Source: Marixanthomonas spongiae (GTDB lineage: Bacteria; Bacteroidota; Bacteroidia; Flavobacteriales; Flavobacteriaceae). From it: a stretch of DNA of 53,466 nt. The notes below the pieces were generated by a model that saw nothing but the letters and a program-made list of their open reading frames with translations, did no database searches and had not been told where the DNA came from. The translations under genes were made by a program, and so were the position numbers. Positions 17,141 through 26,349 of this stretch are shown here, in pieces. How positions within the stretch are numbered: position 1 is the stretch's first letter; the number at the start of each line of letters is the position of its first letter. The DNA lies in assembly GCF_003095375.1 (NCBI RefSeq), contig NZ_QEHR01000012.1:1-53466 (forward strand), read 5' to 3'.

Positions 17141-17339
17141 TTAACGTTTTTTTAATAAAACAATAAGATATTTAGGATAGCTTTATAATAATATAATGAT
17201 AGAAAGGTTCAGCTTTTTTGACTTTTTTAATAGAGTCAGAACAAGTTCAATATAGAAAAATTTTTAACAAACATTACCTCTTTCATAAAATTATTTTTTG
17301 AAATATCACTAAAGCTTGTTTAATCTAAATGTGACCCCA

Positions 17340-20300
17340 ATGATAACAAAACTACCTAACCCTTGTATCTCTAGATTTAAATACTTACTACTATGTGTAG
17401 TAGTTTTATTTGACCTTGCACAAAACGACCTTTATGCCCAAACACAAGTATATGCTAACCAAGTTACGTTTGAAGATCACGTAGATAACGCCGCAGAAGC
17501 TACTCAAGCCAATGGTAATTTTGCCACTTTAAACTCTTATGGAGGGATAGCAGTAGGTGTATTATCCTATACAGGAGAACTAGAGCTTCAATTCCCCAGT
17601 ACTGTACCTGCCAACACCACAACTTTTGTAAGAATAGATTTTGACAATGATGTATTAAACAGCTTACTGGGCGGTTCATTAGGAAACTTACTGGCCGATG
17701 TACTGGGAAATGTTATTTTAGGCAATCATTATTTTGATATAGAAGCACGCTATTTTGATGGTAATTCATCCAATACTGTTTTTTCTTCTACTTCAAGAAT
17801 ACCACCCTCTAATGCTCGATATCGAATTGTAAAAGACGCAGATAGCAATTTCTATATAGCCATTACTCCAGATGAAGATTATAATAGAATATATATTGAA
17901 GATAATACCGATGCACTTTTAGTTGGATTATTTCATAGTATGAATGTCTATAATATATCATACTTTACCGACAACCAATGTGCTATTGATCCTTTGTTTA
18001 CCGATTTTGATGGACAAGGGTTAACTGTAGACCTTCTTGATATAGGTGGTGCCGGGGTTACCAATCCAGAATATGTAATTGATGAAAATCCAGATAATTT
18101 TTCTGAAGTAAGTTTAGGCGTTATTGGCATTTTAGCCTCTATACGTCAAAACGTATATTTCCCTACCTCTTATCAACCTGATAAAGAATTCTCCGTTACT
18201 TTAAAAACCGAGCCTACCTTAGTTACATTAGGGCTTTTAAACAACGTTCAAGTGATAGCCCATAATGACGGGGTTGAAGTATATTCAGAAAACCTATCTT
18301 CAATTTTAAGCCTTGATTTATTAACCTTATTACAAAATGGTGAAAAAGCTGAAATAGTTTTCGCTCCCGGAGTAGCTTTTGACAGGGTAAGTGTTCGTCT
18401 TACTTCTTTATTAAATGTGAATATTGCGCAGTCAATTGATGTCTATGAAATAGCTGTTGTAGGACCAGATGCTCCCACAGCTGATGAAACGGACCAACAA
18501 TTTTGTGCTGTTGATAATCCTACTGTAGCTGATATTGATGTGAATGAACCAAATGTAATTTGGTACGACCAAGCGACAGGGGGAACAGCATACGACCCAA
18601 CCGATGAATTAATCGACGGAAACTCCTATTATGGTGCACAAATTGTCGATGGTTGTGAAAGCGAGGATAGACTTGAAGTTACTATTATTATCGAAGATGC
18701 GCCCACCCCGACTACCGATGAGACCACCCAGGATTTCTGTCTGGTTGATAATCCAACAGTAGCCGATATTGATGTAAACGAAACCGATGTCACTTGGTAC
18801 GACCAAGCCACCGGGGGGACACCGTACGACCCAACCGATGCCTTGATCGATGGCACTATTTATTATGCATCGCTTACCGATGCAACAAGCGGTTGTGAAA
18901 GTTCAGTACGGTTGGAAGTAACCGTGAACGTAGGCGATGCACCTACTCCTACCACAGATGAGACCATTCAGGATTTCTGTTTGGTTGACAACCCTACCGT
19001 AGCCGATATTGATGTAAACGAACCAGATGTTACTTGGTACGACCAAGCCACTGGCGGAACCCCTTACGACCCAACCGATGCCTTGATCGATGGCACTATT
19101 TATTATGCATCGCTTACCGATGCAACTTCAGGATGTGAGAGCTCAGTACGGTTGGAAGTAACCGTAAACGTTGGTGATGCACCTACTCCTACCACAGATG
19201 AGACCACCCAGGATTTCTGTTTGGTTGACAACCCTACAGTAGCCGATATTGATGTAAACGAACCAGATGTTACTTGGTACGACCAAGCCACTGGCGGAAC
19301 ACCGTACGACCCAACCGATGCCTTGATCGATGGCAACATCTATTATGCGTCGCTTACCGATGCAGCTTCGGGCTGTGAGAGCTCAGTACGGTTGGAAGTA
19401 ACCGTGAACGTAGGTGATGCACCTACTCCTACCACAGATGAGACCATTCAGGATTTCTGTTTGGTTGACAACCCTACCGTAGCCGATATTGATGTAAACG
19501 AACCAGATGTCACTTGGTATGACCAACCCACTGGCGGAACCCCTTACGACCCAACAGATGCCTTGATCGATGGCAACATCTATTATGCGTCGCTTACCGA
19601 TGCAACTTCAGGATGTGAGAGCTCAGTACGGTTGGAAGTAACCGTGAACGTTGGTGATGCACCTACTCCTACCACAGATGAGACCATTCAGGATTTCTGT
19701 TTGGTGGACAACCCAACAGTAGCCGATATTGATGTAAACGAAACCGATGTCACTTGGTACGACCAAGCCACTGGCGGAACACCGTACGACCCAACCGATG
19801 CCTTGATCGATGGCAACATCTATTATGCGTCGCTTACCGATGCAGCTTCGGGCTGTGAGAGCTCAGTACGGTTGGAAGTAACCGTGAACGTAGGTGACGG
19901 AAGCGGTCCTGTGATAACATCAAGCACACAAGATCCTGTTTGTTTAGAAACCACTATTACCTATTCAACAGAGCCCGGCCATCAAAATTACCTTTGGACG
20001 ATAACAGGAGGCATTGTAATGAGTGGCGGAGATGCAACCGACAGTACCGTTACCGTTCTTTGGGATTCTACTGACGATACAACAGTAAGTGTTTCTTACG
20101 ATAGTACGAATACTTGTACCACGGGAGGTACGACAACATTTGTAGAAACTGTTTCAGTTTGTGCCGATATTACGATAGATAAAACAGTGGACAAGCCGGA
20201 ACCTATGATAGGAGAAACAGTAACGTTTACCATTACTGTGGCCAATGCAGGGCCTAATGATTTTACAGATCTTGAAATTTCTGAAGATATACCTTCAGGA

Positions 20301-20801
20301 TTCGAATTAGTAGACTATACCGCTTCAATAGGCACCTATAATCCTTCCACCTCAATATGGCAAATAGACTTACTTCCAGCTGAAGTTACCGCTACACTAG
20401 AAGTTAGAGCCGAAGTTTTAGGGCAAGGAGATTATACCAATATTGCCTCTATTATATCTTCGAACCCCACAGATTCAGATGTTTCAAATAATAGCTCTGA
20501 AATTAGTGTAGACCCTCTTTGCCTTATCGTTTACAATGAGTTCACCCCTAACGGAGATGGTGTGAATGACCGGTTTGTTATTTCTTGTATTGAAAACTAT
20601 CCAAATAATAAATTACAAATTTTCAACCGCTATGGTTCTGTAGTATATAAAGCTAACAACTATAGCAATGAATGGGACGGAAGGGCAAATGTGAGCGGTA
20701 TTTCCAATAAAGGAGAAGTACTGCCCGCCGGAACCTACTTTTATATTTTAGAGTTCGATACTATAAAATCAAAAAGCGGATGGATCTATCTAGCTAAATA
20801 A
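17340..20801 (+). CDS. Repeat-rich adhesin with type B T9SS sorting domain
   Basis: 1153 residues from ATG 17340, chosen over an in-frame TTG at 17316 because the signal peptide (ISRFKYLLLCVVVLF...YAQ) follows it directly. Layout: signal peptide; a beta-rich N-terminal region to about 375; a divergent Ig-like unit (18468-18695); five near-identical 80-residue Ig-like repeats (18696-19895); a PKD-like piece; a DUF11-type domain (about residues 944-1055); and a gliding-motility-type C-terminal domain beginning YNEFTPNGDGVNDRFVI. That last domain is the type B sorting signal for secretion by the type IX system. The two genes downstream encode the matching SprF-type and OmpA-type partners. Confidence 0.9.
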   Translation: MITKLPNPCISRFKYLLLCVVVLFDLAQNDLYAQTQVYANQVTFEDHVDNAAEATQANGNFATLNSYGGIAVGVLSYTGELELQFPSTVPANTTTFVRIDFDNDVLNSLLGGSLGNLLADVLGNVILGNHYFDIEARYFDGNSSNTVFSSTSRIPPSNARYRIVKDADSNFYIAITPDEDYNRIYIEDNTDALLVGLFHSMNVYNISYFTDNQCAIDPLFTDFDGQGLTVDLLDIGGAGVTNPEYVIDENPDNFSEVSLGVIGILASIRQNVYFPTSYQPDKEFSVTLKTEPTLVTLGLLNNVQVIAHNDGVEVYSENLSSILSLDLLTLLQNGEKAEIVFAPGVAFDRVSVRLTSLLNVNIAQSIDVYEIAVVGPDAPTADETDQQFCAVDNPTVADIDVNEPNVIWYDQATGGTAYDPTDELIDGNSYYGAQIVDGCESEDRLEVTIIIEDAPTPTTDETTQDFCLVDNPTVADIDVNETDVTWYDQATGGTPYDPTDALIDGTIYYASLTDATSGCESSVRLEVTVNVGDAPTPTTDETIQDFCLVDNPTVADIDVNEPDVTWYDQATGGTPYDPTDALIDGTIYYASLTDATSGCESSVRLEVTVNVGDAPTPTTDETTQDFCLVDNPTVADIDVNEPDVTWYDQATGGTPYDPTDALIDGNIYYASLTDAASGCESSVRLEVTVNVGDAPTPTTDETIQDFCLVDNPTVADIDVNEPDVTWYDQPTGGTPYDPTDALIDGNIYYASLTDATSGCESSVRLEVTVNVGDAPTPTTDETIQDFCLVDNPTVADIDVNETDVTWYDQATGGTPYDPTDALIDGNIYYASLTDAASGCESSVRLEVTVNVGDGSGPVITSSTQDPVCLETTITYSTEPGHQNYLWTITGGIVMSGGDATDSTVTVLWDSTDDTTVSVSYDSTNTCTTGGTTTFVETVSVCADITIDKTVDKPEPMIGETVTFTITVANAGPNDFTDLEISEDIPSGFELVDYTASIGTYNPSTSIWQIDLLPAEVTATLEVRAEVLGQGDYTNIASIISSNPTDSDVSNNSSEISVDPLCLIVYNEFTPNGDGVNDRFVISCIENYPNNKLQIFNRYGSVVYKANNYSNEWDGRANVSGISNKGEVLPAGTYFYILEFDTIKSKSGWIYLAK
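18696..19895 (+). repeat. Five 240-bp tandem repeats in the adhesin gene
   Basis: Units begin at 18696, 18936, 19176, 19416 and 19656, each coding for 80 residues starting DAPTPTTDET. They differ at few bases (for example ACTATTTATTATGCATCG versus AACATCTATTATGCGTCG). A divergent 76-residue unit precedes them. Near identity at DNA level means unequal crossing-over can change copy number. Confidence 0.95.
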
Positions 20802-20851
20802 TTACGTGCACACCTATTTAAAACAGTATAGCAATTAAATCCCAAATCATC

Positions 20852-21808
20852 ATGATATATAAATCAATACCCCGAAAAGAAACGATAGCACCCCTAGTAC
20901 GGCTATGTATGCTAATAGCAATTGGGATCATGTCTTTCCAAATGACCGCACAGCAGGAGGCTCAATATACACAGTATATGTATAATACCTCCGTAATTAA
21001 TCCAGCTTACGTTGGCTCCTTGGGTACATTGGACATTGTTGGCACCTATAGAGACCAATGGACAGGATTAGATGGAGCACCCGTAACCCAAAACCTCGGA
21101 ATACACGCTCCCCTACGCAATGATAAAATAGGTATTGGTCTCAATATTCAGAATGAAACCATTGGGCCAGCCAAAGAGTTTAATGCGGTAGCTAATTTTT
21201 CTTATACCGTTATGGTCAGCCCCAATACCAAATTGGCTTTTGGGTTAGGTGCCGGAGTTAACCTTTATGATGTAGATTTTTCCAAAGGGTTGTTTTTAGA
21301 TCCCAATGACTTTTTATTGATGAACAAAATTGACCAAAGGGTTACGCCAGTTATAGGTGCAGGTACCTACTTATATGGTGAAAAATGGTATGTAGGGCTA
21401 TCTGTCCCAGATTTTAAGACCGATGATTTATATGATGACGAAGAGCGATCCATTGCAGAAGAGCAAATTCAATATTATTTAATGGGTGGGTATGTGTTTG
21501 ATTTAAACCCTCGGTTTAAGTTTAAACCTGCCTTTTTAGTTAAATATCAAACCGATTATCCTTTTGTGGTTGATGTTTCCGCCAACTTTCTATACAATGA
21601 GCGTTTCATGTTAGGGGTATCCTACCGGTATGATGATGCGGTAAGTGCGCTAGCAGGTATCGAATTGTTTTCAGGCTTTTTTGTAGGCTATTCGTACGAT
21701 TATACCTTAACCGAATTAACCAACTTTAATTCCGGTAGCCACGAAATTGTATTGCGATTTACATTACCCAGTAAACTTAAAAGAATTAACTCACCCAGAT
21801 TTTTTTAA
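20852..21808 (+). CDS. PorP/SprF-family type IX secretion membrane protein
   Basis: 318 residues with signal peptide (ending FQMTAQ) and the family opening QEAQYTQYMYNTSVINPAYVGS, followed by a beta-barrel-like body and a strand-rich C-terminus (SGSHEIVLRFTLPSK). PorP/SprF proteins sit in the outer membrane and hold or help secrete T9SS products. SprF-like genes directly after a large type B substrate gene usually serve that substrate. It begins 50 bp after the adhesin stop and ends 9 bp before the OmpA-type gene. Confidence 0.92.
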   Translation: MIYKSIPRKETIAPLVRLCMLIAIGIMSFQMTAQQEAQYTQYMYNTSVINPAYVGSLGTLDIVGTYRDQWTGLDGAPVTQNLGIHAPLRNDKIGIGLNIQNETIGPAKEFNAVANFSYTVMVSPNTKLAFGLGAGVNLYDVDFSKGLFLDPNDFLLMNKIDQRVTPVIGAGTYLYGEKWYVGLSVPDFKTDDLYDDEERSIAEEQIQYYLMGGYVFDLNPRFKFKPAFLVKYQTDYPFVVDVSANFLYNERFMLGVSYRYDDAVSALAGIELFSGFFVGYSYDYTLTELTNFNSGSHEIVLRFTLPSKLKRINSPRFF

Positions 21809-21817
21809 AACTTAATT

Positions 21818-23755
21818 ATGAAACTACTTATACAACTCTCGTTAATACTATTTGTTAGCACTTGTTATTCGCAAGCATCACTCAATAAAGCGGAACGGTT
21901 ATTTAAAAAAAACGCTTTTAAAAGTGCGGCTACTACCTATAATGAGTATATAGAAAATGCGGATAAAGTTTCAGAGGAAACCTTATTACAAGCAGCTGAA
22001 GCCAACTATAACGTTAACAACAATAGGAAAGCTGCCATGCTTTATGAACGTGCTTATAACATGAATGCCAACCTAGACGAAGAAAACCTATATAGGTATG
22101 TACGAAGCTTACGAAGCGTTCGGGAATATAAAAAAGCAGACCGCGTTTTCCTTCAGTTTCTCGAAAATAACGATAAACCTAAAGTAAAAGAACAGTTTAT
22201 AAAAGAACGGGACTCCTTTTACGCATTATTGAATTCGTCAAAAGAATCTAGATACACCATTTCCAATAGTACCATAAACTCTGAATATTCAGATTTTGGA
22301 CCGGTACTTTATAGGGACAGTCTTATTTTTTCATCCTCTAGGCCGGGTGCTGCAAAGGAATTATATTTATGGAACGAACAGCCTTTCTTAAGTCTCTTTG
22401 TGTCCGAAAAAGCAGAAAATGGTATGCTGGAAAAACCAACTCTGTTTTCTAAGCAGATAAAATCTGATTTTCACGATGCCACCATTGCCTTTGCGCCCAA
22501 TAGCCATGTAGTCTATTTTACATCGAGCCATACAGAAAAACACAAGTTGATACTGGACAATAACCGCAGCAACCAGTTTGTGCTCTATAAAGCGACGATG
22601 GAGGATGGCAAAATTAAAAACAAAGAAGAACTTTTTTTCAATAGTAAAGAATATTCAGCCGGGCATCCTTCTGTAAGTCCAGACGGTACATTCCTCTTTT
22701 TTGCGTCCGATATGCCAGGGGGATATGGCCAGGCAGATATTTATTATTCTGAAATATACAAGGACGGTATGCTTTCCGAACCTAAGAACGCAGGGCCTAC
22801 TATTAATACAGCAGGAAACGACTTTTTTCCGTTTTTGGCAAGCGATGGTTCTTTCTACTTTTCATCCAACGGACACGTAGGTTTTGGTGGACTAGATATT
22901 TTTGAAGCCTCTTTTAACAATGCTACCAAAAGCTTTTCTGATGTAAAAAACATAGGGAAAGTGGCCAACACCAGCTATGATGACTTTTCTATAGTATTTG
23001 ATGACGATGTAACTTCTGGCTATTTTGCCTCGAACAGACCTGATGGAAAAGGCGATGATGACATTTATCACTTTACCAGAAAACCCCTTACCTGCAATCA
23101 AGTGGTAAGCGGAAATATAAAAGACCAAAAAGACAATAACAACTTAGCAGATGTTACGGTAACCGTACGGGATAGCACCAACGCCATTATCCACACCCTT
23201 ATAACCGATGCAAACGGTAATTTTAAGGTTACAATACCATGTAACAACACAATAACACTTACCGCAACCAAACCTGATTATTTTGAACAGACCAAGGATG
23301 CACAAACTGGCAATAAAGACCAAGGTATTACTGATCCTGTAAACTTTATACTAGAAAAAGCTACCGATATGATTGTGAAAGACGAAGAAGGCTTTGAGAA
23401 GATTAAAATGGATCCTATTTATTTTGAATACGATAAAGCCAATATAACACCACAAGCTGCTAAAGCCTTAGATGGTGCTGTTAAGTTAATGAATTTTTAC
23501 CCAAATATGGTTATTAAAATTGAAGCTCATACCGATTCAAGAGGATCTGATAGTTATAACCTCTCTCTTTCTGATAAAAGAGCAAAAGCGACTCAAGAGT
23601 ATTTATACTCAAAAGGAATAGCCACCAATAGAATACTTAGTGCGAAAGGATTTGGAGAATCCCGTTTACTTAATAAATGTTCCAACGGTGTAAAATGTTC
23701 AGATGAAGAGCATGAAAAGAACAGACGATCTAATTTTATTATTCTAGAAAAATAA
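21818..23755 (+). CDS. OmpA-family protein with PD40 propeller (PorE-like)
   Basis: 645 residues: signal peptide; TPR-like helical part (about 20-135); PD40/WD40-like beta-propeller repeats (about 145-420, e.g. SAGHPSVSPDGTFLFFASDMPGGYG); a carboxypeptidase-regulatory-like Ig domain (about 428-515, VSGNIKDQKDNNNLADVTVTV); and a C-terminal OmpA peptidoglycan-binding domain (about 530-645, IYFEYDKANITPQA and IEAHTDSRGSDSYNLSLSDKRA). This is the PorE-type layout that ties the T9SS to peptidoglycan. Third gene of the adhesin operon. Confidence 0.92.
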   Translation: MKLLIQLSLILFVSTCYSQASLNKAERLFKKNAFKSAATTYNEYIENADKVSEETLLQAAEANYNVNNNRKAAMLYERAYNMNANLDEENLYRYVRSLRSVREYKKADRVFLQFLENNDKPKVKEQFIKERDSFYALLNSSKESRYTISNSTINSEYSDFGPVLYRDSLIFSSSRPGAAKELYLWNEQPFLSLFVSEKAENGMLEKPTLFSKQIKSDFHDATIAFAPNSHVVYFTSSHTEKHKLILDNNRSNQFVLYKATMEDGKIKNKEELFFNSKEYSAGHPSVSPDGTFLFFASDMPGGYGQADIYYSEIYKDGMLSEPKNAGPTINTAGNDFFPFLASDGSFYFSSNGHVGFGGLDIFEASFNNATKSFSDVKNIGKVANTSYDDFSIVFDDDVTSGYFASNRPDGKGDDDIYHFTRKPLTCNQVVSGNIKDQKDNNNLADVTVTVRDSTNAIIHTLITDANGNFKVTIPCNNTITLTATKPDYFEQTKDAQTGNKDQGITDPVNFILEKATDMIVKDEEGFEKIKMDPIYFEYDKANITPQAAKALDGAVKLMNFYPNMVIKIEAHTDSRGSDSYNLSLSDKRAKATQEYLYSKGIATNRILSAKGFGESRLLNKCSNGVKCSDEEHEKNRRSNFIILEK

Positions 23756-23763
23756 GGGTACAT

Positions 23764-23858
23764 ACATAAACTTCTTATCAAGATTTGGGAGTCACACAGT
23801 TTATGTATTTTCGCAACAGGTATTGGTCATATATCTTTTTATGACCTCCTGTTGTTTT
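23764..23858 (+). terminator. Two hairpins after the T9SS adhesin operon
   Basis: ACATAAACT (23764-23772) pairs with AGTTTATGT (23798-23806). CAACAGG (23814-23820) pairs with CCTGTTG (23848-23854), with GGTCAT/ATGACC pairing inside; this second stem is followed by TTTT. The second is the more convincing terminator. Confidence 0.6.
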
Positions 23859-23965
23859 AAAAAAATAATGCATTTAATCTATTTTTTTTGTATCTTAATC
23901 GATAAATAACTCCTCCCTTTAATTGGCAAAACTAATATTCATTAAGTTTTAATGATGATTTTTGT

Positions 23966-24661
23966 ATGAACAATAAAGTTATTTTATCGACAACCAAGGT
24001 TGTAGAACCTACAAGTTTCGGAAAGATCACGCATAGGATTAGTGATAAGTTTCGTCCCCTGCCAGAGGTGTATCCATTCAGGTCTTTTTTAGCTTTGCAA
24101 GAGTTTTTCTTGAAACCTGGGCTGGGCATCTTGCCCCATACCCATGAAGATGTTACCGCTATTTTAATACCCCTTAGCGGTTCATTAACCCAACGATCTC
24201 TTAAAGATGGCAACACAACTATTACTAAAGGAGAAGTGCAGTTGCTATGTTATGAAAAAGGCGACATGCATTTAGAATACAATCAGGATAAAAAAGAAAA
24301 CCTAGACTGTTTGGTCTTTGCTTTAGCTTCAAAGAACAAAGAAAATTGCACAGAGATCTTTAAGCTAACGGATAAACCCAATACCATTAGTAAAGTGTTT
24401 GACAGTAAGCTTATCAATGATCAAGAAAAAAACATTTCTTTTTATTTTGTAAACTATAATGCTGGTGTACACAAAACACATACATTTCATAACAACAAAA
24501 AAGGTGCTATTATCTATATGGTATATGGAAAAATCATGCTTCATAACGACACTAATAGTCCTATCCTAAAAAACAGAGACACCTTAGCGATATGGAATGA
24601 AAGCACCATCACGTTTACCACCCATCAAAACTCCAAGTTTTTTATTTTAGAACTATCCTAA
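23966..24661 (+). CDS. Pirin-like bicupin protein
   Basis: 231 residues without signal peptide. The N-terminal cupin has the pirin-type signature RPLPEVYPFRSFLALQEFFLKPGLGILPHTHEDVTAILIPLSGSL, including a PHTHED segment where metal ligands sit in pirins, and KGEVQLLCYEKGDMHLE. A second, less conserved cupin half (about 140-231) contains a KTHTFHN histidine pair. Pirins are non-haem Fe proteins acting as quercetinases, redox sensors or regulators; the role here is unknown. It stands alone, 210 bp after the T9SS operon. Confidence 0.78.
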   Translation: MNNKVILSTTKVVEPTSFGKITHRISDKFRPLPEVYPFRSFLALQEFFLKPGLGILPHTHEDVTAILIPLSGSLTQRSLKDGNTTITKGEVQLLCYEKGDMHLEYNQDKKENLDCLVFALASKNKENCTEIFKLTDKPNTISKVFDSKLINDQEKNISFYFVNYNAGVHKTHTFHNNKKGAIIYMVYGKIMLHNDTNSPILKNRDTLAIWNESTITFTTHQNSKFFILELS

Positions 24662-24979
24662 TTGGTCTATACAATTTTTTTAGACATGTTTCATATCATT
24701 TTACGTATTATACGCAAAACAATACGGGTTACTGTTGTCGTTATATTTCCATAACCATAGAGCTGTTGGTCTTTGGTGTTGATTATTTGCCCTATCGTTT
24801 TTTTTTAAAGTATCTCCCACTTTATCAAACTGTGAATAGCAAAATGATATCCATTACAAGAAGATGACGAATTTTTTCGGTTGTGGTTACTTTGTCTTTT
24901 TTAGATCAATGGCTTTATTATAAATTTAGTATCGTTTGTGTAGCCTATTATTCGGCACCCAATAGATCGTGCTCATTAT
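24662..24979. other. Gene-free interval
   Basis: 318 bp between the stops of convergent genes. AT-rich, with no open frame, repeat or clear terminator that can be supported. Confidence 0.5.
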
Positions 24980-25924
24980 TTAATTATTGACATTTAGAGA
25001 AGACATAGATTCAATTCGTACTATGGCCCCGGCATTTTCCAACATTCGTTTATATTGTTCTGCAACCTTTTTTGTTAGGCCTTCTTCCACTACGTCTAAA
25101 TTATCAACAATATCTTTAGATTGCTTTAGGCTCAAATTTGTCAAGTTTCGAACTACTTTAATCACGTTTACCTTATTTTTGCCAGACGACAGCATTTTTA
25201 CCAAGTATTTTACTTTAGGAACTTCACTGCTCATAGTATTTACTTCAGCCGTTACTCCCAATTTTTGAAGTTGATTAGCCATACTATTAGCTGCCTGTTG
25301 GTTCAGGTTTTGGGTTACGGTGCCACCGTGTTTTATGAGTATTGAAACTTTATTTTTTTCATTGGTACCTAATTGATGCAATAAAAATTTAAGAACAGCG
25401 GCCTGATTACTTTTTACTGGCTTAATATTAACTTCATACATAGAAGTTTGATTCTGACCATTATCGTTATCGTTTATATTGGCCTCTAAAGACGATGCAC
25501 TGTTATTTGTTGAGAGTACTTCTGCCCTAACGCCTAATTTTCGAAGTTCATTGGCCACGTTAGTCGCTGCCTGTTGGTTCAGGTTTTGCATCACGGTTCC
25601 GCCATTTTTAACCAGCATATTGACCTTTCCTTTTTTATCTGAACCTAAAAATCTAATTAAAAGCTTAGTAACAGCCGGTTTATTTTTAGTAACCGGTGCT
25701 ATCCTAACTTCGTATTTTGCAGTTTCAACCGCTGCAAAAGCTTCAGAGCTTTTATTATTTTCCTTTAACACCATCATCTGCTGTCCTTTGTGCGGTTTTT
25801 GCACCTTATTGGGTTGTTTGGCTTGGGTATCACTATTGGTATCATCACCGTTCCATTCTTGGGAAATAGCAAAAAACGAAGCAAATATCAGCACTACGGA
25901 AAATAATAATTTAATTTTTTTCAT
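24980..25924 (-). CDS. Secreted protein with three L7/L12-C-terminal-like modules
   Basis: 314 residues from ATG 25924; an upstream in-frame ATG would add 16 residues before the signal peptide MKKIKLLFSVVLIF...AISQ. Three modules follow a low-complexity linker: about 70-138, 162-230 and 239-307. The third (KVNVIKVVRNLTNLSLKQSK, then EEGLTKKVAEQYKRMLENAGAIVRI) matches the ribosomal protein bL12 C-terminal domain pattern (KI.VIK.VR..T.L.LKEAK, then K..AE..K..LE.AGA.V.). The first two share NGGTV.QNLN.QAA with each other and the same predicted strand/helix order. An exported bL12-like array is unusual; function unknown. Monocistronic. Confidence 0.8.
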   Translation of the reverse strand: MKKIKLLFSVVLIFASFFAISQEWNGDDTNSDTQAKQPNKVQKPHKGQQMMVLKENNKSSEAFAAVETAKYEVRIAPVTKNKPAVTKLLIRFLGSDKKGKVNMLVKNGGTVMQNLNQQAATNVANELRKLGVRAEVLSTNNSASSLEANINDNDNGQNQTSMYEVNIKPVKSNQAAVLKFLLHQLGTNEKNKVSILIKHGGTVTQNLNQQAANSMANQLQKLGVTAEVNTMSSEVPKVKYLVKMLSSGKNKVNVIKVVRNLTNLSLKQSKDIVDNLDVVEEGLTKKVAEQYKRMLENAGAIVRIESMSSLNVNN

Positions 25925-26349
25925 AATTAATATTCTTGTGTTTAAGGTCCTTAATTTAATTATAGTTAACAAGTTTGACCAAAGTTAATTAAAATTACTT
26001 TAAGCCTAATTTTACTGGTTTTAAGGAACTTAAGCTGAAACATTAATTATAATTTTGAAAAATTACATTGCATATTCATATCCATAATTACCAGTAGGTT
26101 CTTGAATTGCAGTCCAATCTTCGGATTTTCGCCTCAAAAGTTTTCCTTGAGTTTTGCTTGATCCCATATATTGATTTAACTTGAATAATGGATAAACCTT
26201 TTTTTGTTGAAAATTATATTTCCCTATCCCTAAAGGGTAATAATTTTCTCTGTTTGAACAATTGTATAGAATTTTCCCTCCCTTTTAGAATCGGGGAAAA
26301 GGAAAATTCGTCTTATGGTGTTATCCATCATTCACTTTGATTTAGTTTT
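25925..26349. other. Intergenic region with a possible gene remnant
   Basis: 425 bp between two minus-strand genes. It contains the promoter side of the L12-like gene and the orphan frame at 26063-26281; nothing else could be recognised. Confidence 0.5.
26063..26281 (-). pseudogene. Possible C-terminal remnant of a lost gene
   Basis: On the minus strand a frame stays open for about 72 codons from just after a TAA near 26284 to TAA at 26063-26065, with protein-like composition (e.g. KLLRRKSEDWTAIQEPTGNY) and no start codon except an internal ATG that would give 34 residues. It could be the tail of a deleted gene or a chance open frame. Confidence 0.25.

Noticed and set aside
17316-17339. TTG start extending the adhesin by eight residues
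   Set aside because: The ATG at 17340 directly precedes the signal peptide, and TTG starts are rare.
18468-19895. CRISPR-like regular repeats
   Set aside because: Repeats are 240 bp, coding and contiguous, without spacers. No CRISPR array was seen in the window.
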